The notes beneath the pieces are model-generated. The model did no database searches and was not told where the DNA came from. It worked only from the letters and a program-made list of their open reading frames with translations. A stretch of DNA of 64,000 nucleotides, taken from contig JAYFQE010000015.1 of the NCBI GenBank assembly GCA_034927345.1, positions 262,001 to 326,000 on the forward strand. The letters run 5' to 3'. Each line of letters begins with the position of its first letter. The stretch's first letter is position 1. Both the position numbers and the translations under genes were made by a program. Source of the stretch: JAYFQE01 sp034927345. GTDB taxonomy: Bacteria; Bacillota; Clostridia; Saccharofermentanales; UBA5734. Shown here piece by piece: positions 8,780 to 16,236 of this stretch.

Positions 8780-9490
8780 TCAGGTATTTTTACTGACCAG
8801 CTGCGCCAATTGGTCCTGGTTCAAGTTGAATTGGAAAGGATCTTCAACGGCAAGCGAGAACACCGGTTCAACGGCGTCGATCGTCCGGAAGTTGATCCGG
8901 TCGATGTTGACCTCCATCCGGTTGATTTTATCAAGAATGGTCCGGCAGGCTTTGGCGAAATCCTGGGGATCGCGATAGCCGTCGGATAATTCGATGCGGA
9001 TTTCGACATCATCGGCCGGCTGGAATTGAGTTCCGGCGCTGAGCGCATCCGATTGATAGGACAACCGGTTGAGATTGGCTACAACCCTGAGCCGGCGGAT
9101 ATCCGTCTGATCGGACAAGACGACGCAGCATTGGTTTTCCAGCTGTTCGGTCAATTCCTCGGACATGATCCGGCGAGGCGGACCGTAATAGGTAAAAGCC
9201 GATGCCAGGCAGACTGCGGCCAGTGAACCGCCGATCAGACAGAGGCAGATGAAACCGCTGAGGAAATCGCAGCGCAGCCGTTCGCCGTGAAACCGCAGGT
9301 AGTTGATCAGGATTTCCAAACCCAGGATAATCAGCCAGACAGGGGAAAATTTGGCATATAAAGTCCAGTCCAGGCTGGGAAACAGCAAGGCGATAATGAT
9401 CACGATACCGGTGGTGATCAGGGCCAGGCCCATGGTCAGGGTACCGACGCGCCGGATCGCCGGATTTTCGGGAATATTATTATTCTCCAT
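8780..9490 (-). CDS. membrane protein of unknown function, ECF operon
   Basis: A 236-residue protein with a cytoplasmic N-terminus and three hydrophobic helices at about 15-37, 47-62 and 73-97. A soluble domain of about 130 residues follows, which should lie outside the membrane. The helices resemble the N-terminal part of LiaF/DUF5668-like proteins, but I do not recognise the soluble domain. Start ATG follows AGGAGG and overlaps the end of the preceding membrane gene by 11 bases, so the two are probably coupled in translation. It is the last gene of the sigma factor operon and may be an output or sensor component. Confidence 0.6.
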   Translation of the reverse strand: MENNNIPENPAIRRVGTLTMGLALITTGIVIIIALLFPSLDWTLYAKFSPVWLIILGLEILINYLRFHGERLRCDFLSGFICLCLIGGSLAAVCLASAFTYYGPPRRIMSEELTEQLENQCCVVLSDQTDIRRLRVVANLNRLSYQSDALSAGTQFQPADDVEIRIELSDGYRDPQDFAKACRTILDKINRMEVNIDRINFRTIDAVEPVFSLAVEDPFQFNLNQDQLAQLVSKNT

Positions 9491-10037
9491 GATGATCTCC
9501 TCCTTGATAGTCGACCCAGTCAGGCGATTTCGGCGCCGCCGGCTTTTTCCCTTTGATCAGATAGACCCCCAGAATAATGATGACTGCACCGATGGCCAGA
9601 ACCGGCAGATTGCGGATCAGATTATAGAGCCAGGGCAGAGTCTGGCTGATCTGGTCGAGAAGGGGACGGATAAAAGTATCGATGAGCAGCCAGATGCCCA
9701 GCAGGATCAGACCGGCGCCGATGGCCAGATGCCGCTTGCCGGCGATATTCTGCCAGATCGTGTTGGCTTGGCCGTTTTTGCAGAAGACCGCCTGATCCGG
9801 CGTCGCCGCCCGTTCCTCCGGTGTGAGCGACCGGATGGACCAGGTGTCGAAGAAAGCATAAAACCAGATGACCGGCAGGAACAGCAGCAGCATGTCGAAA
9901 CGCATCAAACCAAAAAGGAATATAGCTCCAAAGAACAACAGCATCAGTGATGAACCTCTTTGCATATAGCCCAGGTACATTTGGCCGGCGCCGGGCAGGA
10001 GGGAGCAGATGAAGGTCAGGAACGAACTCTTTTTCAT
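9480..10037 (-). CDS. TM2-like membrane protein, ECF operon
   Basis: A 185-residue protein. The first 60 residues look like a TM2-type hairpin (LLPGAGQMYLGYMQRG, then two helices). Two further helices come later (about 100-118 and 143-160), and the tail is charged with Lys and Pro. TM2-type proteins of Bacillota often sit in operons with sigma factors, and their exact role is unknown. The start ATG has GAAAGGAG upstream. It lies 25 bases after the anti-sigma gene and overlaps the next membrane gene. Confidence 0.65.
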   Translation of the reverse strand: MKKSSFLTFICSLLPGAGQMYLGYMQRGSSLMLLFFGAIFLFGLMRFDMLLLFLPVIWFYAFFDTWSIRSLTPEERAATPDQAVFCKNGQANTIWQNIAGKRHLAIGAGLILLGIWLLIDTFIRPLLDQISQTLPWLYNLIRNLPVLAIGAVIIILGVYLIKGKKPAAPKSPDWVDYQGGDHHGE

Positions 10038-10062
10038 AAATGGGAACTCCTTTCACGGAATG

Positions 10063-10602
10063 TTATTTGTGCTGATCGGATGGATTCTGACTCCAGATGT
10101 TACGGGGTATCTGGATTTGATCAAAGAACCAGTTGACAGCGTTCATAGCCTGATCCGAAAGATCGCCGGTTTTTCGGCCGATCTGCGTTGTTGACTGGAC
10201 AAAACGGTCGGACCATTCTCCGTTCAGTCCTGACAGATTGATGTTGAAAACACCGCTGATCCAGAAAAAAATCGCCAGACAGGCTGCCGCCGCCAAGGTC
10301 AGGTACCGGTTCAGGTCTTGCCGCCGATTGCGGATCCGGATGTTTTTCATGACAGAAGCGGCCAGTGAAGGCTGCGGGCCGATCTGCGGTTCTTGATCCA
10401 GAGCGGCCAGATAATGACGCAGGCACGAATCGCAGCAGGCCAGGTGTTCAGCCGCCTGCAGGCGCGCCGCCTCTGCCTGTTTCGTTTGGCCCGGCGTCAG
10501 GGCGGCCGGTTTCCGGCTGCCGGGGCCGGCCAGAAACGGCCAGGCCTGCGAGGTCAGATGGCCTTCGGGGTCGAAGATAGATTGAACGTAATGATCGTCC
10601 AT
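10063..10602 (-). CDS. putative zinc-binding anti-sigma factor
   Basis: A 179-residue protein. Near residues 53-60 it has H-x3-C-x2-C (HLACCDSC), the zinc anti-sigma (ZAS) signature. A single membrane helix follows at about 101-117, then an external region. The start ATG directly follows the stop codon of the ECF sigma gene (TGA ATG), with GAGGAGG as ribosome binding site inside the end of that gene. Position, zinc motif and membrane helix together make an anti-sigma role for the adjacent sigma factor very likely. The sensed signal is unknown. Confidence 0.8.
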   Translation of the reverse strand: MDDHYVQSIFDPEGHLTSQAWPFLAGPGSRKPAALTPGQTKQAEAARLQAAEHLACCDSCLRHYLAALDQEPQIGPQPSLAASVMKNIRIRNRRQDLNRYLTLAAAACLAIFFWISGVFNINLSGLNGEWSDRFVQSTTQIGRKTGDLSDQAMNAVNWFFDQIQIPRNIWSQNPSDQHK

Positions 10603-11109
10603 TCAAGTATCCTCCTCTAAAAGACGCTGCAGACGATGTCTGGAACGGAGCAGCTGCGTTTGGATGGTTTTCTTGGGCCGCTTGAGCGTATAGGCGATTT
10701 CCTCTACGCTCTTTTCGTCGATAAAATGCATGGCGGCCACTCGTTGATAAGGTTCTTTCAAAGCATAAATTTTTTCCTTGATCTGGCGGACTTCTTCATC
10801 GGACTGGCAGATTTCATCCGGCGCCGGCGTTTGATCGGGGATCCATGCGAAATCTTCTTCGCTGAGCTGCACGCGCTGCTGGTAAGCGCTCTTCAGATAA
10901 TCCTTGGCCTTGTTGGCGGCGATCCTGGCCAGCCAGGGTTTCAGATCAGCCTCGCAGCAGCTGTCCAAGTGGAGATATGCGGCAAGAAAGGTGTCCTGGG
11001 TCAGGTTCTGCGCTTCCTGATAATCCTGAACCAGCTGGCGGCAGATCGTGAAAACCAGTTTTTCGTAACGCAAGACGATTTGCCGGAATTGTTCATCTGT
11101 AGCTTTCAG
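10603..11109 (-). CDS. ECF-type RNA polymerase sigma factor
   Basis: Region 2 (ICRQLVQDYQEAQNLTQDTF) and region 4 (YQRVAAMHFIDEKSVEEIAY, then KKTIQTQLLRSRHRL) of an extracytoplasmic-function sigma factor are both present. The only in-frame conventional start is TTG at 11073, but that has no ribosome binding site and would cut region 2.1. The frame stays open upstream, and the translated stretch TDEQFRQIVLRYEKLVF fits region 2.1 well. A CTG codon at 11109 sits six bases behind GGTGGTGAG and is proposed as the true start, an unusual choice. It is the first gene of a four-gene operon with its anti-sigma factor. Confidence 0.85.
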   Translation of the reverse strand: MKATDEQFRQIVLRYEKLVFTICRQLVQDYQEAQNLTQDTFLAAYLHLDSCCEADLKPWLARIAANKAKDYLKSAYQQRVQLSEEDFAWIPDQTPAPDEICQSDEEVRQIKEKIYALKEPYQRVAAMHFIDEKSVEEIAYTLKRPKKTIQTQLLRSRHRLQRLLEEDT

Positions 11110-11190
11110 TTTCTGCTCACCACCTCTCGTATAACCCTGACAACAATATAACGATTAAGCAGGCCGATTGTCTTCAAAAATATTTTTTAC

Positions 11191-11214
11191 TTCGTATAAT
11201 TTACAAACGGTTTC
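11191..11214 (-). promoter_or_regulatory. candidate ECF-type autoregulatory promoter
   Basis: On the minus strand GAAAC (11210-11214) and CGAA (11191-11194) are 15 bases apart. This resembles ECF sigma promoters, which usually have an AAC-containing -35 and a CG-containing -10. It is placed upstream of the sigma gene, where autoregulation is common. The spacing is one base short of the usual 16. Confidence 0.35.
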
Positions 11215-11259
11215 CTGATAATTCGATTAGAAGTCCTGCGAAATTTCCGCAGATTTCTT

Positions 11260-11572
11260 TTAATCATGCAAATGGATTATTCTGTCCTTGAAGCGTCGAT
11301 TGTTCTCCAACATCTCATCAAAGGTTACCGGCATATACCCATTAATATCTACGCCGGCATTCAGGACATTATGGAATGCTTCCATGTCAGAAGCGGGTAG
11401 TGGCACAACGTCAAGGCGTGTTTGCCGTCTGATATTTCGAGTAGCTTATCAATGCTGACAAAATACTTATTGGCCTCTATCTTCGTTATCCAGGAGCGAT
11501 AATCAAGTGTTTTTACCGCGAAGCCGCTTTAAAATGACTTCTGCATTATCACTTGGCAACACAATTGCTCAT
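11260..11572 (-). pseudogene. broken third gene of the AbiE-like cassette
   Basis: An ATG overlaps the stop of the AbiEii remnant (ATGA, 11569-11572), but that frame stops after seven codons. Protein-like sequence continues in other frames. VLPSDNAEVILKRLRGK is followed by TLDYRSWITKIEANKYF in a second frame. Then VVPLPASDMEAFHNVL with GYMPVTFDEMLENN runs in a third, ending at a TAA at 11260. At least three frameshifts are needed to join these into one protein of about 105 residues. I do not recognise the family. Position suggests it belonged to the same cassette. Confidence 0.55.
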
Positions 11573-12368
11573 GCAGGATTAAAGGGATCCACAGCATTAA
11601 TCTCTTTCTCAAGCATCCTGATTTCATCTAATATTTCATCGAAGCTTGGCTTCTGTCCAAAAAGCATGTTCTGCATATGCGCATAATCGGCATGCAGTTT
11701 TTTAACATTATATTCTGGGGGCATCAACCGCATAGTACCGTGTTTCGCAAGTTCATAACATGCCCATGGACAGCGGTAAAACTTGTCCTTGAATCTCACC
11801 ACACGAGCAAGTAGCTCTTCATCGGCAAGAGCATTATCCTTGACAGACGTTTTTGCCATGCGATAAAGATCATAATAATGCCGTGAATACCGGCTGGGGA
11901 ATTCTCTGTCAGCGGCGCGAAAGGCCTCCCTGTGCAGGATCGTCACTTTTTCCCAGAAGGTTCTCTCCGGCAGAACGGTCAGCACATCTGTCGTAGACTG
12001 CTCGAACAGCCGCCCATATTGCTGAGCGGCATAAGGAGTGATACACTGCGCCTGCGCTGGAGTCCACGCCGCAAGCGCTCCAATCTCAAGCCGAATTTCC
12101 TGCAAAATAGCACTGTCTGAAAAACTGCTCGGATAAAAGAATTTCATTGTTTGGCGGTCGGTTTCATCGATGGAGCATTTGATGGGAAGAGCAAGCTCCC
12201 CCGAAAGATCCCGCGTAACTTCCGGTAGGAAAGTATCCCGCAGGAATCCAACATCCAGCAAACCCAAAAGTCCTTTTCAATGATCGCTTCAGTAAGCCCC
12301 ATTTTGCTCGCAGTGTTGCGAAAGAGCGCCTCGCGATCCTTTGGTTCTAACTTTGCAATCCTTCTCAT
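11569..12368 (-). pseudogene. AbiEii/AbiGii-type toxin remnant with catalytic core deleted
   Basis: The N-terminal part (from ATG 12368) reads TEAIIEKDFWVCWMLD, typical of the start of AbiEii-type nucleotidyltransferase toxins. In another frame the sequence then jumps to FLRDTFLPEV and continues to the normal C-terminus (KVTILHREAFRA, YYDLYRMAK, stop at 11569). The middle of the family, with the GG-TSLSK and DIDL catalytic motifs, is absent, and the junction near 12240-12260 is out of frame. The gene cannot make an active toxin. It starts three bases after the intact antitoxin gene. Confidence 0.75.
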
Positions 12369-12371
12369 GAG

Positions 12372-12983
12372 TTACCTCATTTTACAAATTTGTTTGATTA
12401 TGTCATAAATCCATGCTGTAGCGTATTTTGCTTCTTGCAGCATGGCACTTTTTTCTTGTTTTAAAAGCGTGTTAGCGATAGCGGTCACTGTTATATCCGT
12501 AATTTTATTCTTACCTAATGATTTCAATGCCTGTATGGTGAGCGCTGTTTTATAAGAAATTTTTGAAATCTCCTTATTGGTAGTGTGCTTAAATTTCAAG
12601 GTGATGCTGTCAAATGTATATTCTTTATATGGGCCATCACTGATATATAGCCACATTGCCGGAACCTGGGTAGACAAGCCAAACATATTTAGAGCGGTAT
12701 CACCACTGGGGACGATGGTCCAGCCGTAATTGCGCGCCAAAGCATGAGCTACCTTATCCGGTGACGGCGCAACATATTCTCTCAGAAAATCATTGTATTC
12801 CGGATACTCATATACACCTCGCATGATACGACGGAGAATGCCATCTGCTTCCAAACGTGATAATACTTTGCGAATGGCGACATCACCGGCTATTTCAGAA
12901 AAGTCAGAATTAACATACACTTCCCCTGTATCTGCGGATACAATTGCTTTTTGTACTTGTTCAAGATAATTTGCGCGGCTCAT
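12372..12983 (-). CDS. AbiEi-type (DUF6088) antitoxin
   Basis: A 203-residue protein. An N-terminal winged-helix region (DVAIRKVLSRLEADGILRR, then GVYEYPEYN) is followed by a second domain with the AbiEi-like GWTIVPSGDTALNMFGLST segment and a basic C-terminus. In type IV toxin-antitoxin systems this protein represses the operon and counters the AbiEii nucleotidyltransferase. It is complete, with GAGG upstream of its ATG, although its toxin partner is broken. It may persist as an orphan antitoxin or repressor. Its promoter contains a matching inverted repeat (12993-13024). Confidence 0.8.
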   Translation of the reverse strand: MSRANYLEQVQKAIVSADTGEVYVNSDFSEIAGDVAIRKVLSRLEADGILRRIMRGVYEYPEYNDFLREYVAPSPDKVAHALARNYGWTIVPSGDTALNMFGLSTQVPAMWLYISDGPYKEYTFDSITLKFKHTTNKEISKISYKTALTIQALKSLGKNKITDITVTAIANTLLKQEKSAMLQEAKYATAWIYDIIKQICKMR

Positions 12984-12992
12984 ATCATCACC

Positions 12993-13032
12993 TCGTCACG
13001 AATAATATACATTTATAGTGACGAATTTACAA
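12993..13032 (-). promoter_or_regulatory. promoter and inverted-repeat operator of the antitoxin gene
   Basis: On the minus strand TTGTAA (13027-13032) and TATATT (13004-13009) are 17 bases apart. TCGTCAC (12993-12999) and GTGACGA (13018-13024) form a perfect 7-base inverted repeat flanking the -10 box. Autorepression through inverted repeats is known for AbiEi proteins, so this is the likely binding site. Confidence 0.55.
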
Positions 13033-13090
13033 GCGCTTATTGAAAATCTCAGGAGCATTCAAAGGTTACTATCTCTGTTAAGGCTCCTTT

Positions 13091-13513
13091 CTAAACCAGC
13101 GAATTTCGGAAAACTATATGCGAGTATAGAGAAGCGCCCAATTTGATCCACAACCTCTCAATTTCAATCAATAAATCAGAATTTGAAATATCTTTTACGT
13201 AACCTGTTTCTAACAAGTTGGCCGATTTCAGCGCCTTATCCCAAGATCCAAATCGATCAAGAATTGTGCTTCCATCATATTTTCCGTATTTTTTATACTG
13301 TCCGGTTGTAACCGTTAGTAATGATAACTGTTTTGCGACTCGAATAATATCGTCAAGAAGTTGCTGATTACTTGAATAGAAATTTTCTGGATTCCTGGCT
13401 GCTGCAGTCATTTGGTACGAATATACTTTAAGCCCCGCTCGCTCTAATGCTGCCGTCCATGAACCGAAACGTCTCTGAATCGTATTTGAACCATATTTGC
13501 CAAGCCTTCGATA
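13091..13513 (-). pseudogene. fragment of an HNH-repeat (homing-endonuclease-associated repeat) protein
   Basis: Two homing-endonuclease-associated repeats can be read in one frame: LGKYGSNTIQRRFGSW with ALERAG, then YKKYGKYDGSTILDRFGSWDKAL. A third begins (DLLIEIERLWIKLG) but soon runs into a stop at 13091. An in-frame TGA at 13514-13516 lies just upstream of the first repeat, with no start or ribosome binding site of its own before it, so the N-terminus is missing. An ATG at 13411 could start a 106-residue product but has no convincing ribosome binding site. It looks like the remains of a longer accessory gene. Confidence 0.6.
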
Positions 13514-13610
13514 TCACAATATAGTTATATATAAGCATAATTATTAGAGAATGTCAAATTTAACAATTGTTCCATGGTGAAAAAATTCATTCTACGCGCT
13601 TATAATGATA

Positions 13611-13651
13611 TTGAAAACAAACCGTGTACAACCAATCATGCTGTACACGGT
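13611..13651 (-). terminator. Rho-independent terminator downstream of the ADP-ribosylglycohydrolase gene
   Basis: ACCGTGTACA (13621-13630) and TGTACACGGT (13642-13651) form a perfect 10-base-pair stem with an 11-base loop. On the minus strand it is followed by TTTGTTTTCAA. It lies about 120 bases past the stop at 13775. The rest of 13514-13774 is AT-rich with no recognisable gene. Confidence 0.7.
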
Positions 13652-13774
13652 CCGTTCCTTTACCAATCTTAACTGGTAGATGCTTTTATTTGTGATTTAT
13701 AAATATTACTTTCTTATTAGTATTGACTTAATTATCACCAAGTTGATTGAATTGGTCGAGAACGTAAGCGACGA

Positions 13775-15151
13775 TTAGATGACAATTGCCATCTGATCCA
13801 GAGTAATCTCCACCAGATCGTCGATCCGGACTTTACCGACATCAATGATCGAAGTGTCTAAAAGGCCGCCCAGAGGTTCTGTCCAGGGCTTCGGAATCGC
13901 CTTTGCTCCGATCATCATCCCCACAATGGAGCCGACCGTCGCGCCATTGCAGTCCGTATCGAAGCCGGCGCCGACTGCCAGACAAATCGAGCGGCTAAAA
14001 TCCAGACCGCCGTACAGAAGTGCGACAACCACAATCATAGCGTTCGAGATCGTGTGGCACCAGTCATGGGCATTCTTCTCGTTATAACGCTCATGAATGC
14101 GAGCCAGGCACGCTTCGGCGTCAAGTCCGTCCTGGCGCCAGACAAGAACCTGACGCAACGCTTCGGAGAGTCTCGATCGACGCGGAATCTCTGCCAAGCC
14201 GGCCTCGATGATGGCAGGAATATTTTCCGGCCGCGCTTGGTGGACCGCAGCCGCAGCCAGCATGGCCGCTATAAGCAGCTCGCCATAGATGCCGTTTTTC
14301 GTATGCGAGACCGAGGCATCGCGCCAGGCCATTTCTGCTGCCCTTTGCGGATTGCCCGGATTGATATAACCGAAATAGTCGGCGCGAATCTGAGCGCCGA
14401 TCCATTCCCGGTAAGGATTTTGAAAGCTCGCTGAATCCGGCGGCATCATGCCGGCGATAAAATTGCGGAAAGCGACTCGTTCAGCTGTGCAGTATGCCGT
14501 TTTCGGCTGACTGTCCAGCCAGGTGTTCATGACATCATCCGGCGTGAAATCGCGCCCGTATCTTTTGACCAGGCGAAGGGCCGCCATGACCGTGTAATTC
14601 GTATCGTCGTCGACCGGCGCGCAATGATCGATATTCTCGATCCAGCAGCGCTTCGGATCGCCGCCCAGTTCGCGCAATAAATCTTCATTCCGCGAAATAT
14701 AGCGCTTCAGGGGATAATTGCCGGTGCCTTCCAATAAACGGCGCAATTCAGGCATATGCCAGCCTTCAACCGGTTTCCCCAGCAAACATCCGGCGATGCG
14801 GCCCAGCCACGCGCCGGCAATGCGGTCCCGCCAATTCGTGTCCGGCAGCAACCGGGGCATGACCGGTCGCGAAACCGGCCGGGCTGACTGGATTCCTGCC
14901 AGATCAGAGGGTTCATGATAGGGATAATCCGCTTGCGCCGGACATTGATGCAGCTGCCGGCCGATCAGGTCGGCCAGCTCTTCCTGGAAAATACCTGACG
15001 GCACGGCGGCAGCAGCTCTGACCAAGTCTTCCAGGCGGGCTACATCCAAACCTTCTTCATGACATTGTCGATATTCCAACAGTAAACTGCGGCCATATAC
15101 TTCCCATTCAGGCATCTTTTCCGGACGGCTTTTTATTGGATCGATAATCAT
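13775..15151 (-). CDS. ADP-ribosylglycohydrolase family protein
   Basis: About 458 residues, longer than the roughly 300-residue core of the family. The N-terminal 110 residues are an extra helical region. The core then begins with DRIAGAWLGRIAGCLLGKPV, followed by the metal-binding DDDTNYT and the late GFDTDCNGATVGSIVGMMIGA. These Asp/Thr motifs bind two Mg ions in DraG/ARH-type hydrolases, which cleave ADP-ribose-protein or related N-glycosidic bonds. Start ATG 15151 has GGGAGG at seven bases; the longer TTG start at 15166 overlaps that site. Next to an AraC regulator and glycosidases, it may act on a nucleoside or glycoside rather than on modified protein; this is inference. Confidence 0.88.
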   Translation of the reverse strand: MIIDPIKSRPEKMPEWEVYGRSLLLEYRQCHEEGLDVARLEDLVRAAAAVPSGIFQEELADLIGRQLHQCPAQADYPYHEPSDLAGIQSARPVSRPVMPRLLPDTNWRDRIAGAWLGRIAGCLLGKPVEGWHMPELRRLLEGTGNYPLKRYISRNEDLLRELGGDPKRCWIENIDHCAPVDDDTNYTVMAALRLVKRYGRDFTPDDVMNTWLDSQPKTAYCTAERVAFRNFIAGMMPPDSASFQNPYREWIGAQIRADYFGYINPGNPQRAAEMAWRDASVSHTKNGIYGELLIAAMLAAAAVHQARPENIPAIIEAGLAEIPRRSRLSEALRQVLVWRQDGLDAEACLARIHERYNEKNAHDWCHTISNAMIVVVALLYGGLDFSRSICLAVGAGFDTDCNGATVGSIVGMMIGAKAIPKPWTEPLGGLLDTSIIDVGKVRIDDLVEITLDQMAIVI

Positions 15152-15297
15152 GCAGGTACCTCCCAAATTTACTTGTTAACTCATCATTTCCACTCCGCTG
15201 AGCGGCGATCAACAGCCAAAGCGCCTATGGGTAATTGGCGTTATTTCCAGTATAATGTCATTATCTGCACAACACTATGCAAATGGAGCCGATAACC

Positions 15298-16236
15298 ATG
15301 CAAAATACGCCGCCTAAAATACTGGATACAGCCAAATATCTGCCGATCCTTCTGGACAGGCATTTTCCCGTGCATGATCCATATCTGGAGCATCTGCATG
15401 AACCCGACCCGGAACCCGGACAAGTCCTGCATTACCATGATACGCTGGAACTTGGCTTATGCCGGGAGGGCAGCGGCCTTTTCATCATTCAACACCAAAC
15501 ATTGCCGTTTGGCCCCGGAGACCTATCCGTCATTATTCCCGGGGTGCCGCATATCGCCCGCAGCAATCGGCAGGATATCAGCCGCTGGCATTTCATCGAC
15601 ATTGATGTCAATCAACTTTTTATGCTGGAGAATCCTGATATCCGCCTGATCGAACAGCAAGCCTTCATCCTGCGCTTTACCCGCCCGGCCGGCTTCAGCG
15701 GCATCATCAGCCGCAGCCGGCAGTCGCCAAGAATGGCCGGCCTCGTCATGCAGCTGATCCAGGAATTGAAAGACCGTGACGCCTATGCTTTGCCAGCTGT
15801 TCGCGCGATTATTTCGCTGCTGTTTGTCGAAATAGTCCGATATGCCGATCGCATCCAATATAACATGCCGATCAACAGGCCGGATCAAAAAACTGTAGCT
15901 GAAATCATGCCGGCCATTCTCTATATTTCCCGGCATTATGACCAGGAGCTGACGATTCCTGATCTGGCCGGCCGTTGCCGGATGAGCGTCAGCGCGTTCC
16001 GACGCCGCTTCCATCAGGTCTTCGCCCTGTCGCCGGCAGACTATCTTTACCAGGTCCGCATCCGTATGGCAAAAACGCTGCTCCGGCAGAACCAACTGAG
16101 TATCACGGAGATTGCCGGCCAGGTCGGTTATCCGACGCTCTCGTCTTTCAACCGGCATTTCCGGAAATATGTCGATCAGTCGCCGACTGAATATCAGCGT
16201 GCGCAGATTGCCTTATTCGGACAGGATATCCGGTAA
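15298..16236 (+). CDS. AraC-family transcriptional regulator
   Basis: About 312 residues. The N-terminal half is a cupin-like sensor (HYHDTLELGLCREGSG, FGPGDLSVIIPGVPH). The C-terminal 100 residues have two helix-turn-helices (LTIPDLAGRCRMSVSAFRRR and ITEIAGQVGYPTLSSFNRHF). ATG 15298 has GGAG at nine bases; ATG 15277 would be a longer start. A TATAAT at 15251-15256 may be its -10 box. It is divergent from the ADP-ribosylglycohydrolase gene and overlaps the 3' end of the convergent GH2 gene by 24 bases. It probably regulates one of these sugar genes. Confidence 0.9.
   Translation: MQNTPPKILDTAKYLPILLDRHFPVHDPYLEHLHEPDPEPGQVLHYHDTLELGLCREGSGLFIIQHQTLPFGPGDLSVIIPGVPHIARSNRQDISRWHFIDIDVNQLFMLENPDIRLIEQQAFILRFTRPAGFSGIISRSRQSPRMAGLVMQLIQELKDRDAYALPAVRAIISLLFVEIVRYADRIQYNMPINRPDQKTVAEIMPAILYISRHYDQELTIPDLAGRCRMSVSAFRRRFHQVFALSPADYLYQVRIRMAKTLLRQNQLSITEIAGQVGYPTLSSFNRHFRKYVDQSPTEYQRAQIALFGQDIR

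Noticed and set aside
13026..13043. AAGCGCTT-containing stretch resembling a catabolite-responsive (cre) site
   Set aside because: It lies upstream of the antitoxin gene, not a sugar operon, and lacks the usual TG...CA ends.
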